Source: Bacilli bacterium (GTDB taxonomy: Bacteria; Bacillota_I; Bacilli_A; ML615J-28; CAG-698). Taken from it: DNA of 19,605 nucleotides. Positions 7,107 through 14,915 of the stretch are shown one piece after another. The stretch spans positions 1 to 19,605 of the forward strand of contig JAQUUM010000007.1 of the NCBI GenBank assembly GCA_028693885.1, in the 5' to 3' direction. The notes beneath the pieces are model-generated. The model saw only the letters and a list, made by a program, of their open reading frames with translations, searched no databases and was not told the DNA's origin. Position 1 is the stretch's first letter. The number at the start of each line of letters is the position of its first letter. The translations under genes and the position numbers were made by a program.

Positions 7107-9356
7107 TTATAAATTATAATATCCAAAAGTTATATCTTCTAAATCTAAATCACAATTTTCACCTTCAAAAACCTTTTTATAACTGTTTGCAATAGAATAT
7201 GTTTCTTGATAATCTTCAATCGTAAAATAAACTAAAAAAGTCTTAATTCCATTTTCTTGCATTTCTTTAATATTATTTAACAAACATATTCTTTTTGAAT
7301 TAAGAATTTCAATACTACAGTCTGGTCTTTTAATCACTGGGAATTGATTTTTCATTCTGTCCTTAATATAAAAACTTTTTTCACATTTAGCACAACCATT
7401 TTTTTCTTTTATAAAACAATTTTTAGTTACCATTAGCGTGTATCTACCATAGACCATAACAGCTAACGAAGGGCTTTGATTAAACTCTTTTTGGTAATTT
7501 TTAATTAAATTAAAAATTTGTTTTTTGCTTAATTCGATTGAAAGCCCTACTTTATTAACTCCCAAATCATGTAAAAGATTAACAGAATAAATATTTGCAA
7601 CATTTAAATAAACACTAGACATTAAAAATTTATTCTTTGATAAAACTTGCATTAAAGTTTTTTGTGGGTCTATTTCTCTATTTGTATAAATTCTTTCTTC
7701 TAAATATAATAAATTTAAATTTTTAAAATCATCTTTATATTTTTCATATAAATCATATGGTACATAAACAGTTTTTGCTGAAATATCATTTAAAGCTTTT
7801 AATTGTTCTATAGTATAAGCAACAAACTCTAATTCTATCCCCTTATCATTTATTGGTAAATTATTGAATCTATACTCAGCAACAATTTTTCTATTATATT
7901 TTTGCTCTCTAATCGTTTTTAGTTTTTCGAGTACTCTTCTTCTTAATTCGTTGATTTCGCTAATAGACAAGAATATAGGGCGGTCTATGCCCATTTTAAG
8001 CTCTTCAAACAAAAAATTATAACTTTGGCTCTTATTTACTTGTTGAATTATTCGATCTAAAAAATCAAGTGTATCTGAGTTTTTTACTTTTTCTGTACTT
8101 TTTTCTTTTACAATATTTTTTCCATCAGTAACCTCTAAACAAAGATAATCATCTTCTAAAAATATTAAACCTGATATTTTAACTAACTTTTTTTGATTCA
8201 ATAATTCAATCATTTTTTTTGTTTGATTATAATCAGAAGTTTTATAAACCATTCCACCTAATAAATTTTTATTATGAGCTTTAAATTTTACAACTCTATC
8301 AATATCTATTTTTTTTTCAATATTTTCATCATTAATAATTAAAGCATCTTCTTCTTGAAGTGTAACAATTCTAAGCGCATCTTTATTATTTACCTTTTCA
8401 TAAAACTTAATAAATATAAAATCACCTATTGTTTTAACTACTTCACCAACTTTTTGACCAATATGCCTAGGGTTTTCAAAATTAATTTTTTTATCATCTT
8501 TAAAAAGATTACCTTTTGTAAAACCTCTACTAAATACTTTTTGCAATTCGCTTTGGTGGTATTTTAAATCAAAATGTTTTTTGTTGTAATAGGCATCAAG
8601 AGCCATTTTATAACTATTTACTACTACATATACGTATTCACTTTTCCTAAGGCGTCCTTCTATTTTAAAAGATGTTACATTAATCTCACAAAGCTTATTA
8701 ATATATTCAAGTGTATTTAAATCTTTCATGCTCATTAAATAACTTTTTTCATTTTCGTATTCATAAAGCATTCTACAAGGTTGAGCACAAGCCCCCCTAT
8801 TGCCACTACGCTTTCCAACAATACTACTAAAATAACAGTTGCCTGAATATGAATAACATAAAGCTCCATGAACAAATACTTCAACTTCAATTTTTACTTT
8901 TTCAATTATTTCTTTTATCTCATTAAGTTCTAGTTCTCTAGCAAGAATTATCCTTTTAACTCCTAAATCTTTTAAAAACTGAGCTTGCCTCACACTATGA
9001 ACGTTCAGTTGAGTCGAAGCATGGATATCTAAATCAGGATACCTTTTCCTAATTATATTAATAAGACCTAAATCTTGAATAATAATTGCATCAACCCCTG
9101 CTAGATATAAAAAATCTATGAACTCAATAACCTCAGAAATTTCTTCATCATAACAAATCGTATTTATAGTTATATAAATTTTAACATCATAAAAATGAGC
9201 TTCTTTAATTATTTCTTTAATTTCCTCATTTGTAAAATTAGATGCATTAGCTCTAGCTCCGAATTTTTTACCTGCTAAGTAAATAGCATCTGCGCCTGAG
9301 AAAAGAGCAACTTTATAAGATTGGTAATCACCAGCAGGTGCTAATAGTTCAACCAT
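7107..9356 (-). CDS. U32-family protein (RlhA/TrhP-like RNA hydroxylase family, long form)
   Basis: The 749-residue protein opens with the U32 start VELLAPAGD and carries the U32 signature VFVHGALCYSYSGNC. Four cysteines in CX6CX15CX3C spacing (Cys167, 174, 190, 194) match the iron-sulfur ligands known in E. coli RlhA and TrhP. These were annotated as collagenase-like peptidases but hydroxylate C2501 of 23S rRNA and U34 of tRNA, using prephenate-dependent chemistry. The C-terminal half (DUF3656-like by length and position) is absent from the short homologs and holds a further cluster CX7CX2C with another Cys downstream. The gene overlaps the TIM-barrel gene by 8 bases (TGA inside the start region), with GGAG about 10 bases upstream of the ATG, so translation is likely coupled. 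RNA hydroxylation rather than proteolysis is my preferred reading; the substrate is not determined by the sequence. Confidence 0.85.
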   Translation of the reverse strand: MVELLAPAGDYQSYKVALFSGADAIYLAGKKFGARANASNFTNEEIKEIIKEAHFYDVKIYITINTICYDEEISEVIEFIDFLYLAGVDAIIIQDLGLINIIRKRYPDLDIHASTQLNVHSVRQAQFLKDLGVKRIILARELELNEIKEIIEKVKIEVEVFVHGALCYSYSGNCYFSSIVGKRSGNRGACAQPCRMLYEYENEKSYLMSMKDLNTLEYINKLCEINVTSFKIEGRLRKSEYVYVVVNSYKMALDAYYNKKHFDLKYHQSELQKVFSRGFTKGNLFKDDKKINFENPRHIGQKVGEVVKTIGDFIFIKFYEKVNNKDALRIVTLQEEDALIINDENIEKKIDIDRVVKFKAHNKNLLGGMVYKTSDYNQTKKMIELLNQKKLVKISGLIFLEDDYLCLEVTDGKNIVKEKSTEKVKNSDTLDFLDRIIQQVNKSQSYNFLFEELKMGIDRPIFLSISEINELRRRVLEKLKTIREQKYNRKIVAEYRFNNLPINDKGIELEFVAYTIEQLKALNDISAKTVYVPYDLYEKYKDDFKNLNLLYLEERIYTNREIDPQKTLMQVLSKNKFLMSSVYLNVANIYSVNLLHDLGVNKVGLSIELSKKQIFNLIKNYQKEFNQSPSLAVMVYGRYTLMVTKNCFIKEKNGCAKCEKSFYIKDRMKNQFPVIKRPDCSIEILNSKRICLLNNIKEMQENGIKTFLVYFTIEDYQETYSIANSYKKVFEGENCDLDLEDITFGYYNL

Positions 9357-10131
9357 TCTTTTTCATCTCCTCTAATTTTGAAATAGCTTTATATGCTTTT
9401 TCAATAAAATCTTTTTCACTACCAATTTTATCCTTATCAAAATTATGTATAACTTCTAATGTCAAATTACCAGAATAATTAATATTATTTAAATCAATCA
9501 TTAATTTATTCCAATCTATATTACCCGTAAATGGTAATAGGTGCTCATCACATAGCCCGTTATTATCATGCAAATGTACGCAATGTAATTTATCTTTATA
9601 TTTATTCCAATTAAAATTGTTTATATTTTTCGTAAAAGCATTTGCATGCCCACTATCGAAACAAAATTTTAATTTTTTTGAATTACAGTTCTCCAAAATA
9701 TAATCAAGATAATCTAATCTTCTTAGATTTTCTAAAGCCAATATTATATTATATTTTTCACAATATTTTAAAATTTCATTTATTCTTTCAAGTCCTAAAC
9801 TGTTATAAGCAGGCGGGCAATCACTACTTGATATATGCATAATAACTGTTTTTATATCAAGTCTTTTAGCTTTTTTTATTCCTTTTATAATTACATCCTT
9901 ATATTTTTCGCCCCTTTTTCCTTTAACCCATAAATTATTGCACATATATCTATAAGGTAAATGTAAAGTTTCTATTTCTAATTTTTCATTTCTTAAGTTG
10001 TTAACCAACTTTTTATTAGTTTTTCTATCACAAAATAAAAAAACACCATCAAAGCCACTTTGCTTAATGAAATTTATTTTTTCTTTAATCTCTTTTGAAA
10101 AGCCATAATTATAATAAATATACTTACCCAT
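9349..10131 (-). CDS. Xylose isomerase-like TIM-barrel protein (sugar phosphate isomerase / AP endonuclease 2 family)
   Basis: The 260-residue protein has the fold and likely metal ligands of the xylose isomerase-like TIM barrel family: His57 (LHLPY), Glu134 (ALENL), Asp159 and His162 (FDSGHAN), His186/188 (VHLHDN) and Glu226 (LEVIH). The family includes hexulose epimerases, inosose enzymes and endonuclease IV. The protein is shorter than typical endonuclease IV, so an isomerase or epimerase is more likely than DNA repair, but the substrate is unknown. The start at 10131 (ATG) is chosen because GGAG lies 6 bases before it; a GTG at 10143 overlaps that ribosome-binding site and is a poor start. 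It is first in a two-gene unit with the U32 gene (8-base overlap). Confidence 0.82.
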   Translation of the reverse strand: MGKYIYYNYGFSKEIKEKINFIKQSGFDGVFLFCDRKTNKKLVNNLRNEKLEIETLHLPYRYMCNNLWVKGKRGEKYKDVIIKGIKKAKRLDIKTVIMHISSSDCPPAYNSLGLERINEILKYCEKYNIILALENLRRLDYLDYILENCNSKKLKFCFDSGHANAFTKNINNFNWNKYKDKLHCVHLHDNNGLCDEHLLPFTGNIDWNKLMIDLNNINYSGNLTLEVIHNFDKDKIGSEKDFIEKAYKAISKLEEMKKNG

Positions 10132-10137
10132 AAGTTT

Positions 10138-10141
10138 CTCC
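10138..10141 (-). promoter_or_regulatory. Ribosome binding site of the TIM-barrel gene
   Basis: GGAG lies 6 bases before the ATG at 10131. A GTG in the same frame at 10143 overlaps the site, so it is rejected as a start. Confidence 0.7.
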
Positions 10142-10152
10142 ACTAATTAATA

Positions 10153-10161
10153 ATTATAACA
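10153..10161 (-). promoter_or_regulatory. Extended -10 promoter for the TIM-barrel / U32 pair
   Basis: TGTTATAAT (10153-10161) is an extended -10 element (TGnTATAAT) about 20 bases before the ribosome-binding site. The -35 match (TTGTAT, 10175-10180) is poor, as is common for extended -10 promoters. A second TATAAT at 10172-10177 could also serve. Confidence 0.55.
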
Positions 10162-10191
10162 TATATTAAAAATTATACAAACCTTAAAATT

Positions 10192-10219
10192 AAAAACAAA
10201 GCTTTTTAGCTTTGTTTTT
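10192..10219 (-). terminator. Intrinsic terminator after the first degV-like gene
   Basis: Perfect 12-bp inverted repeat with a 4-base loop: AAAAACAAAGCT (10192-10203) against AGCTTTGTTTTT (10208-10219). It starts 3 bases after the degV stop codon and supplies its own T-tract on the minus strand. Confidence 0.78.
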
Positions 10220-10222
10220 AAC

Positions 10223-11080
10223 TTATTTATTTAACATATATGCAAGACCAATTGTTCTTGGACCACAGTGTGTCGAAATAGTGCAACCTGCAGTTGTTAC
10301 TAGCACATCTTTAATTCCTCTTTCTAACAAACCTTTTTTCATGTACTCAACATCTTCAAGAGCTTTTGGATGGGGATAAATTAAAGCAATCCTTGTAAGA
10401 TCAACATTTTTGTCTTTTAAATCCTCATCTAAATAATTAAGAAGTTCATCCAATGCTTTTTCAAATTTCCCTCTTGGCTTCTTAGCTACTTCCATATGAT
10501 TTTCTGCTACTCTAATAATTGGAGATATTTTCAACATCGCTCCAAATAACCTAGCAGTTCCACTACATCTACCGCCTTTATGCAAATATTCTAAAGTACT
10601 AATAGCAAAATATGTTCTTACTTTTTTTCTATAATCATTTAATACTTCGATTGTTTCTTCTACTGTTTTACCCGCTTCTCTCATTTCACAAGCTTTTAAA
10701 ACTACAAACCCAGTCCCAATAGTTAATTTTTCAGAATCAACAATAAACACATCTTTTTCGAAATCTTCAAGTGCAATATACGCATTTTGAAGTGTCGCTG
10801 AAAATCCACTTCCAATTCCAATAAATAAAACTTTTTTCCCTTGGCTGATGTACTTATTAAATACTTCAGCAAATTCAGCTGGTGCTATCGCTGAAGTTTT
10901 AGGTAAAGTTTTCTTTTCTTCTGCTAAATCAAATAACTCAATCGTTGATAACTCAACTCCGTCTTTATAAATATCTTCTCCAATATTTATACAAAGTGGA
11001 ATTATTTCAATCCCATATTTATCTTTTATATCTTTTGGTAAATCACTAGTACTATCCGTTACAATTACAAAATTTTCCAT
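10223..11080 (-). CDS. DegV family fatty acid-binding protein (FakB-like), paralog 1
   Basis: The 285-residue protein has the DegV start FVIVTDSTSDLP, the TSAIAPAEF segment at the TSxPS position, GIGSGFSAT (88-96), and a C-terminal THCGPRTIG that corresponds to the usual THxGPGxxG. Family members of the FakB type bind a fatty acid and present it to the kinase FakA for phospholipid synthesis; no fakA is in the window. Three cysteines (Cys172 in GGRCSG, Cys266 in AGCTI, Cys272 in THCG) are shared with the neighbouring paralog but are not part of the classic FakB motifs. About half of all residues match the paralog by eye, with almost no gaps. The gene has a consensus promoter and AGGAG before its ATG, so it should be well expressed. 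Its terminator is directly downstream. Confidence 0.9.
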   Translation of the reverse strand: MENFVIVTDSTSDLPKDIKDKYGIEIIPLCINIGEDIYKDGVELSTIELFDLAEEKKTLPKTSAIAPAEFAEVFNKYISQGKKVLFIGIGSGFSATLQNAYIALEDFEKDVFIVDSEKLTIGTGFVVLKACEMREAGKTVEETIEVLNDYRKKVRTYFAISTLEYLHKGGRCSGTARLFGAMLKISPIIRVAENHMEVAKKPRGKFEKALDELLNYLDEDLKDKNVDLTRIALIYPHPKALEDVEYMKKGLLERGIKDVLVTTAGCTISTHCGPRTIGLAYMLNK

Positions 11081-11104
11081 TTCATTCTCCTTTTACCCTT
11101 AAAA

Positions 11105-11133
11105 ATTATATTATACCTATTTTTATTTGTCAA
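11105..11133 (-). promoter_or_regulatory. Consensus sigma-A promoter of degV paralog 1
   Basis: TTGACA (11128-11133) and TATAAT (11105-11110) are both perfect and separated by 17 bases. This is the best promoter in the window. Confidence 0.88.
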
Positions 11134-11140
11134 CTTTTTT

Positions 11141-11171
11141 ATCAAAACAAAAAACCAAGTAATCTTGGTTT
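11141..11171 (-). terminator. Intrinsic terminator after degV paralog 2
   Basis: AAACCAAG (minus strand, from 11171) pairs with CTTGGTTT across a 4-base loop, followed by a T-rich tail (TTTTGTTTTG). The first stem bases lie inside the stop codon (11170-11172). Confidence 0.8.
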
Positions 11172-12018
11172 ATTGCTTTAAAATGTATAAAATACCAATA
11201 GTTCTAAGCCCGCAATGAGTAGCTATTGTGCAACCAGCTTTTGTTTCTAAAATGTTTTTAACCCCTAAAGCATTTAACCTCTTTTTAAGATATATAGCAT
11301 CATCTGGCGCAAAAGGGTGAGTTATCATAACACAATCTTGATCAATATTGTTTTCTTGAGCATCACTTTTAAAATAATCAAGCAAAATATCAAGAGCATT
11401 TTCAAATTTTGCACGACCTTTTTTAGCCACTTCCATCTTTCCGTTTACCACTCTTACTATTGGATATATTTTTAATAACGTTCCAAAAAACCTAGCAGTT
11501 CCACTACATCTACCGCCTTTGTGCAAGTATTCCAATGTACTAATAGCAAACTGAGTTCTAACCAAAGGTTTTAATTTTTCAATTCTAGCAATACTATCCT
11601 CTGCAGATAGTCCTTCATCTCTAAATTTTATTAATTTTAATAATAACAATCCAATACCAGATGATAAATTACCAGAATCAACAACATATATATTTTCTTT
11701 AAATTCTTCAGATGCAATCAATGCATTTTGAAAAGTCGAAGAAAATCCACTTCCTAACCCTATATAAACTGCTTTTTTACCTGCCTTAGCAATTTTTTCA
11801 AACGTTTCAATAAATCTAGCAGGTGTAACAGCTGCAGTTTTAGGAATAGATTTTTCTTTTTCAGCTAAAGCAAAAAGCTCAACAACATCTAATCCTCCAT
11901 CTACAATTTCTTTTTCATTGATACTTATTGTAAAAGGTTCAACAATTATATTATTTTTTTCATAAATCTCTTTTGGTAAATCGCTCGCACTATCAGTCAT
12001 AATAACAAATTTATCCAT
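11170..12018 (-). CDS. DegV family fatty acid-binding protein (FakB-like), paralog 2
   Basis: The 282-residue protein is collinear with the next gene downstream and is clearly its tandem paralog: FVIMTDSASDLP at the start, GLGSGFSST, LEYLHKGGRCSGTAR in the middle and AGCTIATHCGLRTIG near the end. It keeps the same three cysteines (171, 263, 269). It differs in the lipid-pocket segment (TAAVTPARF) and in GLRTIG where paralog 1 has GPRTIG, which could mean a different fatty acid is preferred, as happens between FakB1 and FakB2; that is inference. AGGAGG precedes the ATG, and it has its own promoter and terminator, so the two paralogs can be regulated apart. Confidence 0.9.
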   Translation of the reverse strand: MDKFVIMTDSASDLPKEIYEKNNIIVEPFTISINEKEIVDGGLDVVELFALAEKEKSIPKTAAVTPARFIETFEKIAKAGKKAVYIGLGSGFSSTFQNALIASEEFKENIYVVDSGNLSSGIGLLLLKLIKFRDEGLSAEDSIARIEKLKPLVRTQFAISTLEYLHKGGRCSGTARFFGTLLKIYPIVRVVNGKMEVAKKGRAKFENALDILLDYFKSDAQENNIDQDCVMITHPFAPDDAIYLKKRLNALGVKNILETKAGCTIATHCGLRTIGILYILKQ

Positions 12019-12044
12019 TCTTACCTCCTAATGATATTAATTAT

Positions 12045-12073
12045 ATTATATCTAAAAAAACAATAAAAATCAA
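12045..12073 (-). promoter_or_regulatory. Promoter of degV paralog 2
   Basis: TTGATT (12068-12073) and TATAAT (12045-12050) are 17 bases apart. The -35 box follows the tyrA terminator T-tract. Confidence 0.7.
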
Positions 12074-12104
12074 ACAAAAACATGGCTATAAAAATAACCA
12101 TGTT
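12064..12104 (-). terminator. Intrinsic terminator after tyrA
   Basis: AACATGGTTAT pairs with ATAGCCATGTT (11 bp with one G-U, 4-base loop; 12079-12104) and is followed by a T-rich tail. The stem overlaps the last two bases of the tyrA stop codon (12103-12105). Confidence 0.8.
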
Positions 12105-12951
12105 ACTTATCAAATTCTTTTCTTCTTTTAGTAGCTTTAATGAATAATTCTTTTAAGCCTTCTGTATCATTATTAACAATTTTATTTTTTAAATTTTCAA
12201 GTTCTAACATAAAGATATCGATATCATCAATCAAATAGTCTTTATTTAACAAAAACAATTCAGACCATAAGTTTTCATTTATTTTAGCAATTCTAGTTAA
12301 ATCTCTAAAAGAATCTCCGGTATATTTAATAAAATGACTATTTTCTTTTGAATTCATTAAACTAACAGCAATTGCATGTGTTAACTGTGACAAAAAACTA
12401 ATAATACGATCATGTTCTTCAATTGAAACTATTTCAATATTCTTGAATTCTAAAATTCTTGCAATTTCTTTTATACTTTCGATTGACTCAGCTTTATTTT
12501 TATCAGTTGGAGTTATTAAAAAGTTTGCGCCTTTAAAAGTATTAGGGTCAGCATTATAAATTCCTTTAGACTCTTTTCCAGCCATAGGATGCGAGAATAC
12601 AAAATCAATGTCCTCTCTTAAAACTCCTAAAATCGAATTAACTATAGAAGATTTCACTCCACTAGTATCAGTAATCAAGCAGTTTTTTTTAAAATATACT
12701 TGATTTTCATTTAGAAAATCTACTATCTTAGTTGGATATACTGACAAAATGATTATATCACTTTGAACAAGCAATTCCTTTTCCGTTAGATTTTTATTAT
12801 CAATAAAATCATTTTCCTGGGCATACTTCAAAGTTTCTTTATCAATATCTATCCCAAATACTTTATACCCTTTACTTTTTAATCCCTTAGCGTAACTACC
12901 ACCAATTAATCCCAAACCTACTATTAAAATGTTCTTATCTTTTAAAATCAT
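12103..12951 (-). CDS. tyrA: Prephenate dehydrogenase
   Basis: The 282-residue enzyme oxidatively decarboxylates prephenate to 4-hydroxyphenylpyruvate, the branch to tyrosine. The Rossmann motif GLGLIGGS is at residues 12-19, with an acidic residue after strand 2 (GIDID) that favours NAD+. DTSGVK (95-100), SHPMAGKE (120-127, His121) and LTHAIA (His192) are the conserved catalytic and substrate segments. It is a single-function form: there is no chorismate mutase fusion and no C-terminal ACT domain, so tyrosine control must act elsewhere, perhaps on the DAHP synthase. Its ATG overlaps the aroF stop as ATGA, with AGGG just upstream, and a terminator sits on its stop codon: aroF-tyrA is a two-gene unit. 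Confidence 0.93.
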   Translation of the reverse strand: MILKDKNILIVGLGLIGGSYAKGLKSKGYKVFGIDIDKETLKYAQENDFIDNKNLTEKELLVQSDIIILSVYPTKIVDFLNENQVYFKKNCLITDTSGVKSSIVNSILGVLREDIDFVFSHPMAGKESKGIYNADPNTFKGANFLITPTDKNKAESIESIKEIARILEFKNIEIVSIEEHDRIISFLSQLTHAIAVSLMNSKENSHFIKYTGDSFRDLTRIAKINENLWSELFLLNKDYLIDDIDIFMLELENLKNKIVNNDTEGLKELFIKATKRRKEFDK

Positions 12952-13964
12952 ATATCCCTGCCAATAAATTGAGCTAACTTTCTACTTTTTTCAACCAGTG
13001 TTTTAAACTTTTCAATTTTCAAAGATTGTTGCCCGTCGCTCAAAGCCTTTTCAGGATTGTTATGCACTTCCACTATCAAACCGTCACAACCTGCTACAAT
13101 TGAGGCAAGCGAAATTGTTTCAACAAGTTCCCAGTGTCCTGTAGCATGTGATGGATCTATTACAATTGGTAAATGTGATAATTTTTTAACAATTGAAATT
13201 ACTGACAAATCTAAAGTATTTCTAGTTAAAGTTTCAAAAGTTCTAATACCTCTCTCGCAAAGAATTACATTAGGATTACCATTAGCTAAAATATATTCAG
13301 CACTCATTAACCATTCTTGAATAGTATTTGACAAACCTCTTTTTAAAAGAATTGGCTTGTTAGTTTTACCTACTTTTTTTAGCAAATCAAAATTTTGCAT
13401 ATTTCTAGCACCAATTTGAATCACATCAACATTTTCAACAAACTCATCAATTTTTTCAACTGACATAATTTCTGAAACAATTGGTAAACCATATTTTGAT
13501 TTAGCTTTTTTTAAGATGTTTATACCTTCAGTTTCAAGACCTTGAAAAACATAAGGTGATGTCCTTGGTTTATAAGCCCCACCCCTTAAAAGTACAGCTC
13601 CAGCAGCTTTTACACCTTGAGCTATTTCATCAATTTGTTCAACACTTTCAACAGAGCATGGTCCACCTATAATTACAACTTTTTCAGATCCTCCTATTTT
13701 AATTCCACAGACATCAACAATTGTATCCATAGGATGAAATTGTCTGCTTGCTTTTTTATAAGGAACAGTAATTCTTGTAACTTCTATAACCCATGAGTAT
13801 GCTTGAATTTTATCAATGTCAACAACTGAAGTATCACCTATAAGACCAAAAAGTCCTAAATTCTCACTACTTGCATCAGCAATCTTAATTCCACTATTTT
13901 CTAATATAGAAACTAGTTCTTGTATCTCCTTTACAGGAGCGTCTTTTTTAAATGTTATAATCAT
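12948..13964 (-). CDS. aroF: DAHP synthase, type I-beta with N-terminal ferredoxin-like domain
   Basis: The 338-residue enzyme condenses phosphoenolpyruvate and erythrose 4-phosphate to DAHP, the first step of the shikimate pathway. Residues 1 to about 66 form a ferredoxin-like domain (starting MIITFKKDA), which in the Thermotoga enzyme mediates feedback inhibition by tyrosine and phenylalanine. The TIM barrel has GGPCSVES (100-107, metal ligand Cys103), RGGAYKPRTSPY (127-138), QIGARNMQ (183-190), LLKRG (206-210), CERGIRTFE (236-244) and DPSHATGH (270-277). There is no fused chorismate mutase. The gene follows argF by 48 bases, with a probable promoter in the gap, and precedes tyrA with a 4-base overlap. 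aroF is one of several symbols used for this enzyme type (also aroA or aroG). Confidence 0.92.
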   Translation of the reverse strand: MIITFKKDAPVKEIQELVSILENSGIKIADASSENLGLFGLIGDTSVVDIDKIQAYSWVIEVTRITVPYKKASRQFHPMDTIVDVCGIKIGGSEKVVIIGGPCSVESVEQIDEIAQGVKAAGAVLLRGGAYKPRTSPYVFQGLETEGINILKKAKSKYGLPIVSEIMSVEKIDEFVENVDVIQIGARNMQNFDLLKKVGKTNKPILLKRGLSNTIQEWLMSAEYILANGNPNVILCERGIRTFETLTRNTLDLSVISIVKKLSHLPIVIDPSHATGHWELVETISLASIVAGCDGLIVEVHNNPEKALSDGQQSLKIEKFKTLVEKSRKLAQFIGRDI

Positions 13965-13981
13965 ATACTTTACCTACTTTC

Positions 13982-13997
13982 TAAGTAATTGTACTTA
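13982..13997. promoter_or_regulatory. Small palindrome after the aroF -10 box (possible operator)
   Basis: TAAGTA and TACTTA (6-base arms around ATTG) form a perfect inverted repeat directly downstream of the -10 box, where a repressor could sit. It is too short and AT-rich to be sure, and no matching copy was noticed elsewhere. Confidence 0.25.
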
Positions 13998-14025
13998 TTA
14001 TATAATATTAAATTATTTAAGTAAA
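13997..14025 (-). promoter_or_regulatory. Probable promoter of aroF-tyrA
   Basis: TTTACT (14020-14025, four of six consensus bases) and perfect TATAAT (13997-14002) are 17 bases apart. The -35 box lies in the last codons of argF. It could give the aromatic genes expression independent of the arginine operon; no terminator is seen after argF. Confidence 0.5.
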
Positions 14026-14915
14026 GTAACTAATATTGCTTTTTGTGCGTGCATTCTGTTTTCTGCTTCAGTAAAGATAACATTAGCATTTTCTTCAAAA
14101 ACTTCTTCAGTAATTTCTTCACCTCTATGCGCTGGTAAACAATGCAAGACAATCGCATCTTTATTAGCATTTGCTAGCAATTCTTTATTCACTTGAAAAC
14201 CTTTAAAATTATTTTTTCTAATCTCTGCTTCTTTTTCTTGACCCATCGATGCCCAAACATCAGTTATCAAAACATCAGCATTTTTCGCAGCTTCAACAGG
14301 ACTGTCTGTAAGCAAAAATTCTTTAAAATCTTTTGCCCACTCTAAGACATCACTAGCCGGTTCATATTTTTTTGGAGTTGCAACACTAATGGACATTCCT
14401 AATTTTAAACAGCCTATGATCAATGAATTAGCCATATTGTTTCCATCACCAATATATGCAACTTTTAAGTTTTTAAAACTTCCCTTAAATTCTCTTATAG
14501 TCATCAAATCAGCCATTACTTGGCAAGGATGTTCATAATCAGTTAATCCATTTATTACTGGAATAGTACCATATTTTGCTAAATCTTCAACTTCTTTTTG
14601 AGCAAAAGTACGGATCATTATACCATCTAAATATCTAGATAAAACTCTTGCAGTGTCTTGTATAGGTTCCCCTCTACTTATTTGCAAATCATTAGAACTT
14701 AAAAATAGTGCATATCCACCTAAATCATACATTGCTACTTCAAAAGATATTCTTGTTCTTGTTGAAGCTTTTTGAAAAATCATTCCTAAAGTTTTCCCTT
14801 GTAAATGATTATGTAATATATTATTTTTCTTTTGATATTTTAATTGATCTGCTAAATTTAAAATATCTATAATTTCTTGAGCATTTAAATCGCTCATTTT
14901 TAATAAATGTTTCAT
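14013..14915 (-). CDS. argF: Ornithine carbamoyltransferase
   Basis: The 300-residue enzyme transfers the carbamoyl group of carbamoyl phosphate to ornithine, giving citrulline. Carbamoyl phosphate is bound by STRTR (51-55) and HPCQ (129-132); ornithine by the DVWASMG loop (219-225) and HCLPAHRGEE (258-267), with the catalytic Cys259. Length is normal for the family. It closes the visible arg operon, and its ATG overlaps the argD stop as ATGA. The biosynthetic context favours the anabolic enzyme over the catabolic ArcB form. No carbamoyl phosphate synthetase genes are in the window. Confidence 0.95.
   Translation of the reverse strand: MKHLLKMSDLNAQEIIDILNLADQLKYQKKNNILHNHLQGKTLGMIFQKASTRTRISFEVAMYDLGGYALFLSSNDLQISRGEPIQDTARVLSRYLDGIMIRTFAQKEVEDLAKYGTIPVINGLTDYEHPCQVMADLMTIREFKGSFKNLKVAYIGDGNNMANSLIIGCLKLGMSISVATPKKYEPASDVLEWAKDFKEFLLTDSPVEAAKNADVLITDVWASMGQEKEAEIRKNNFKGFQVNKELLANANKDAIVLHCLPAHRGEEITEEVFEENANVIFTEAENRMHAQKAILVTLLK

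Noticed and set aside
13816..14196. Plus-strand frame across the aroF start, the gap and the argF end
   Set aside because: It lies opposite two well-supported enzymes and the aroF promoter, and its translation matches no family.
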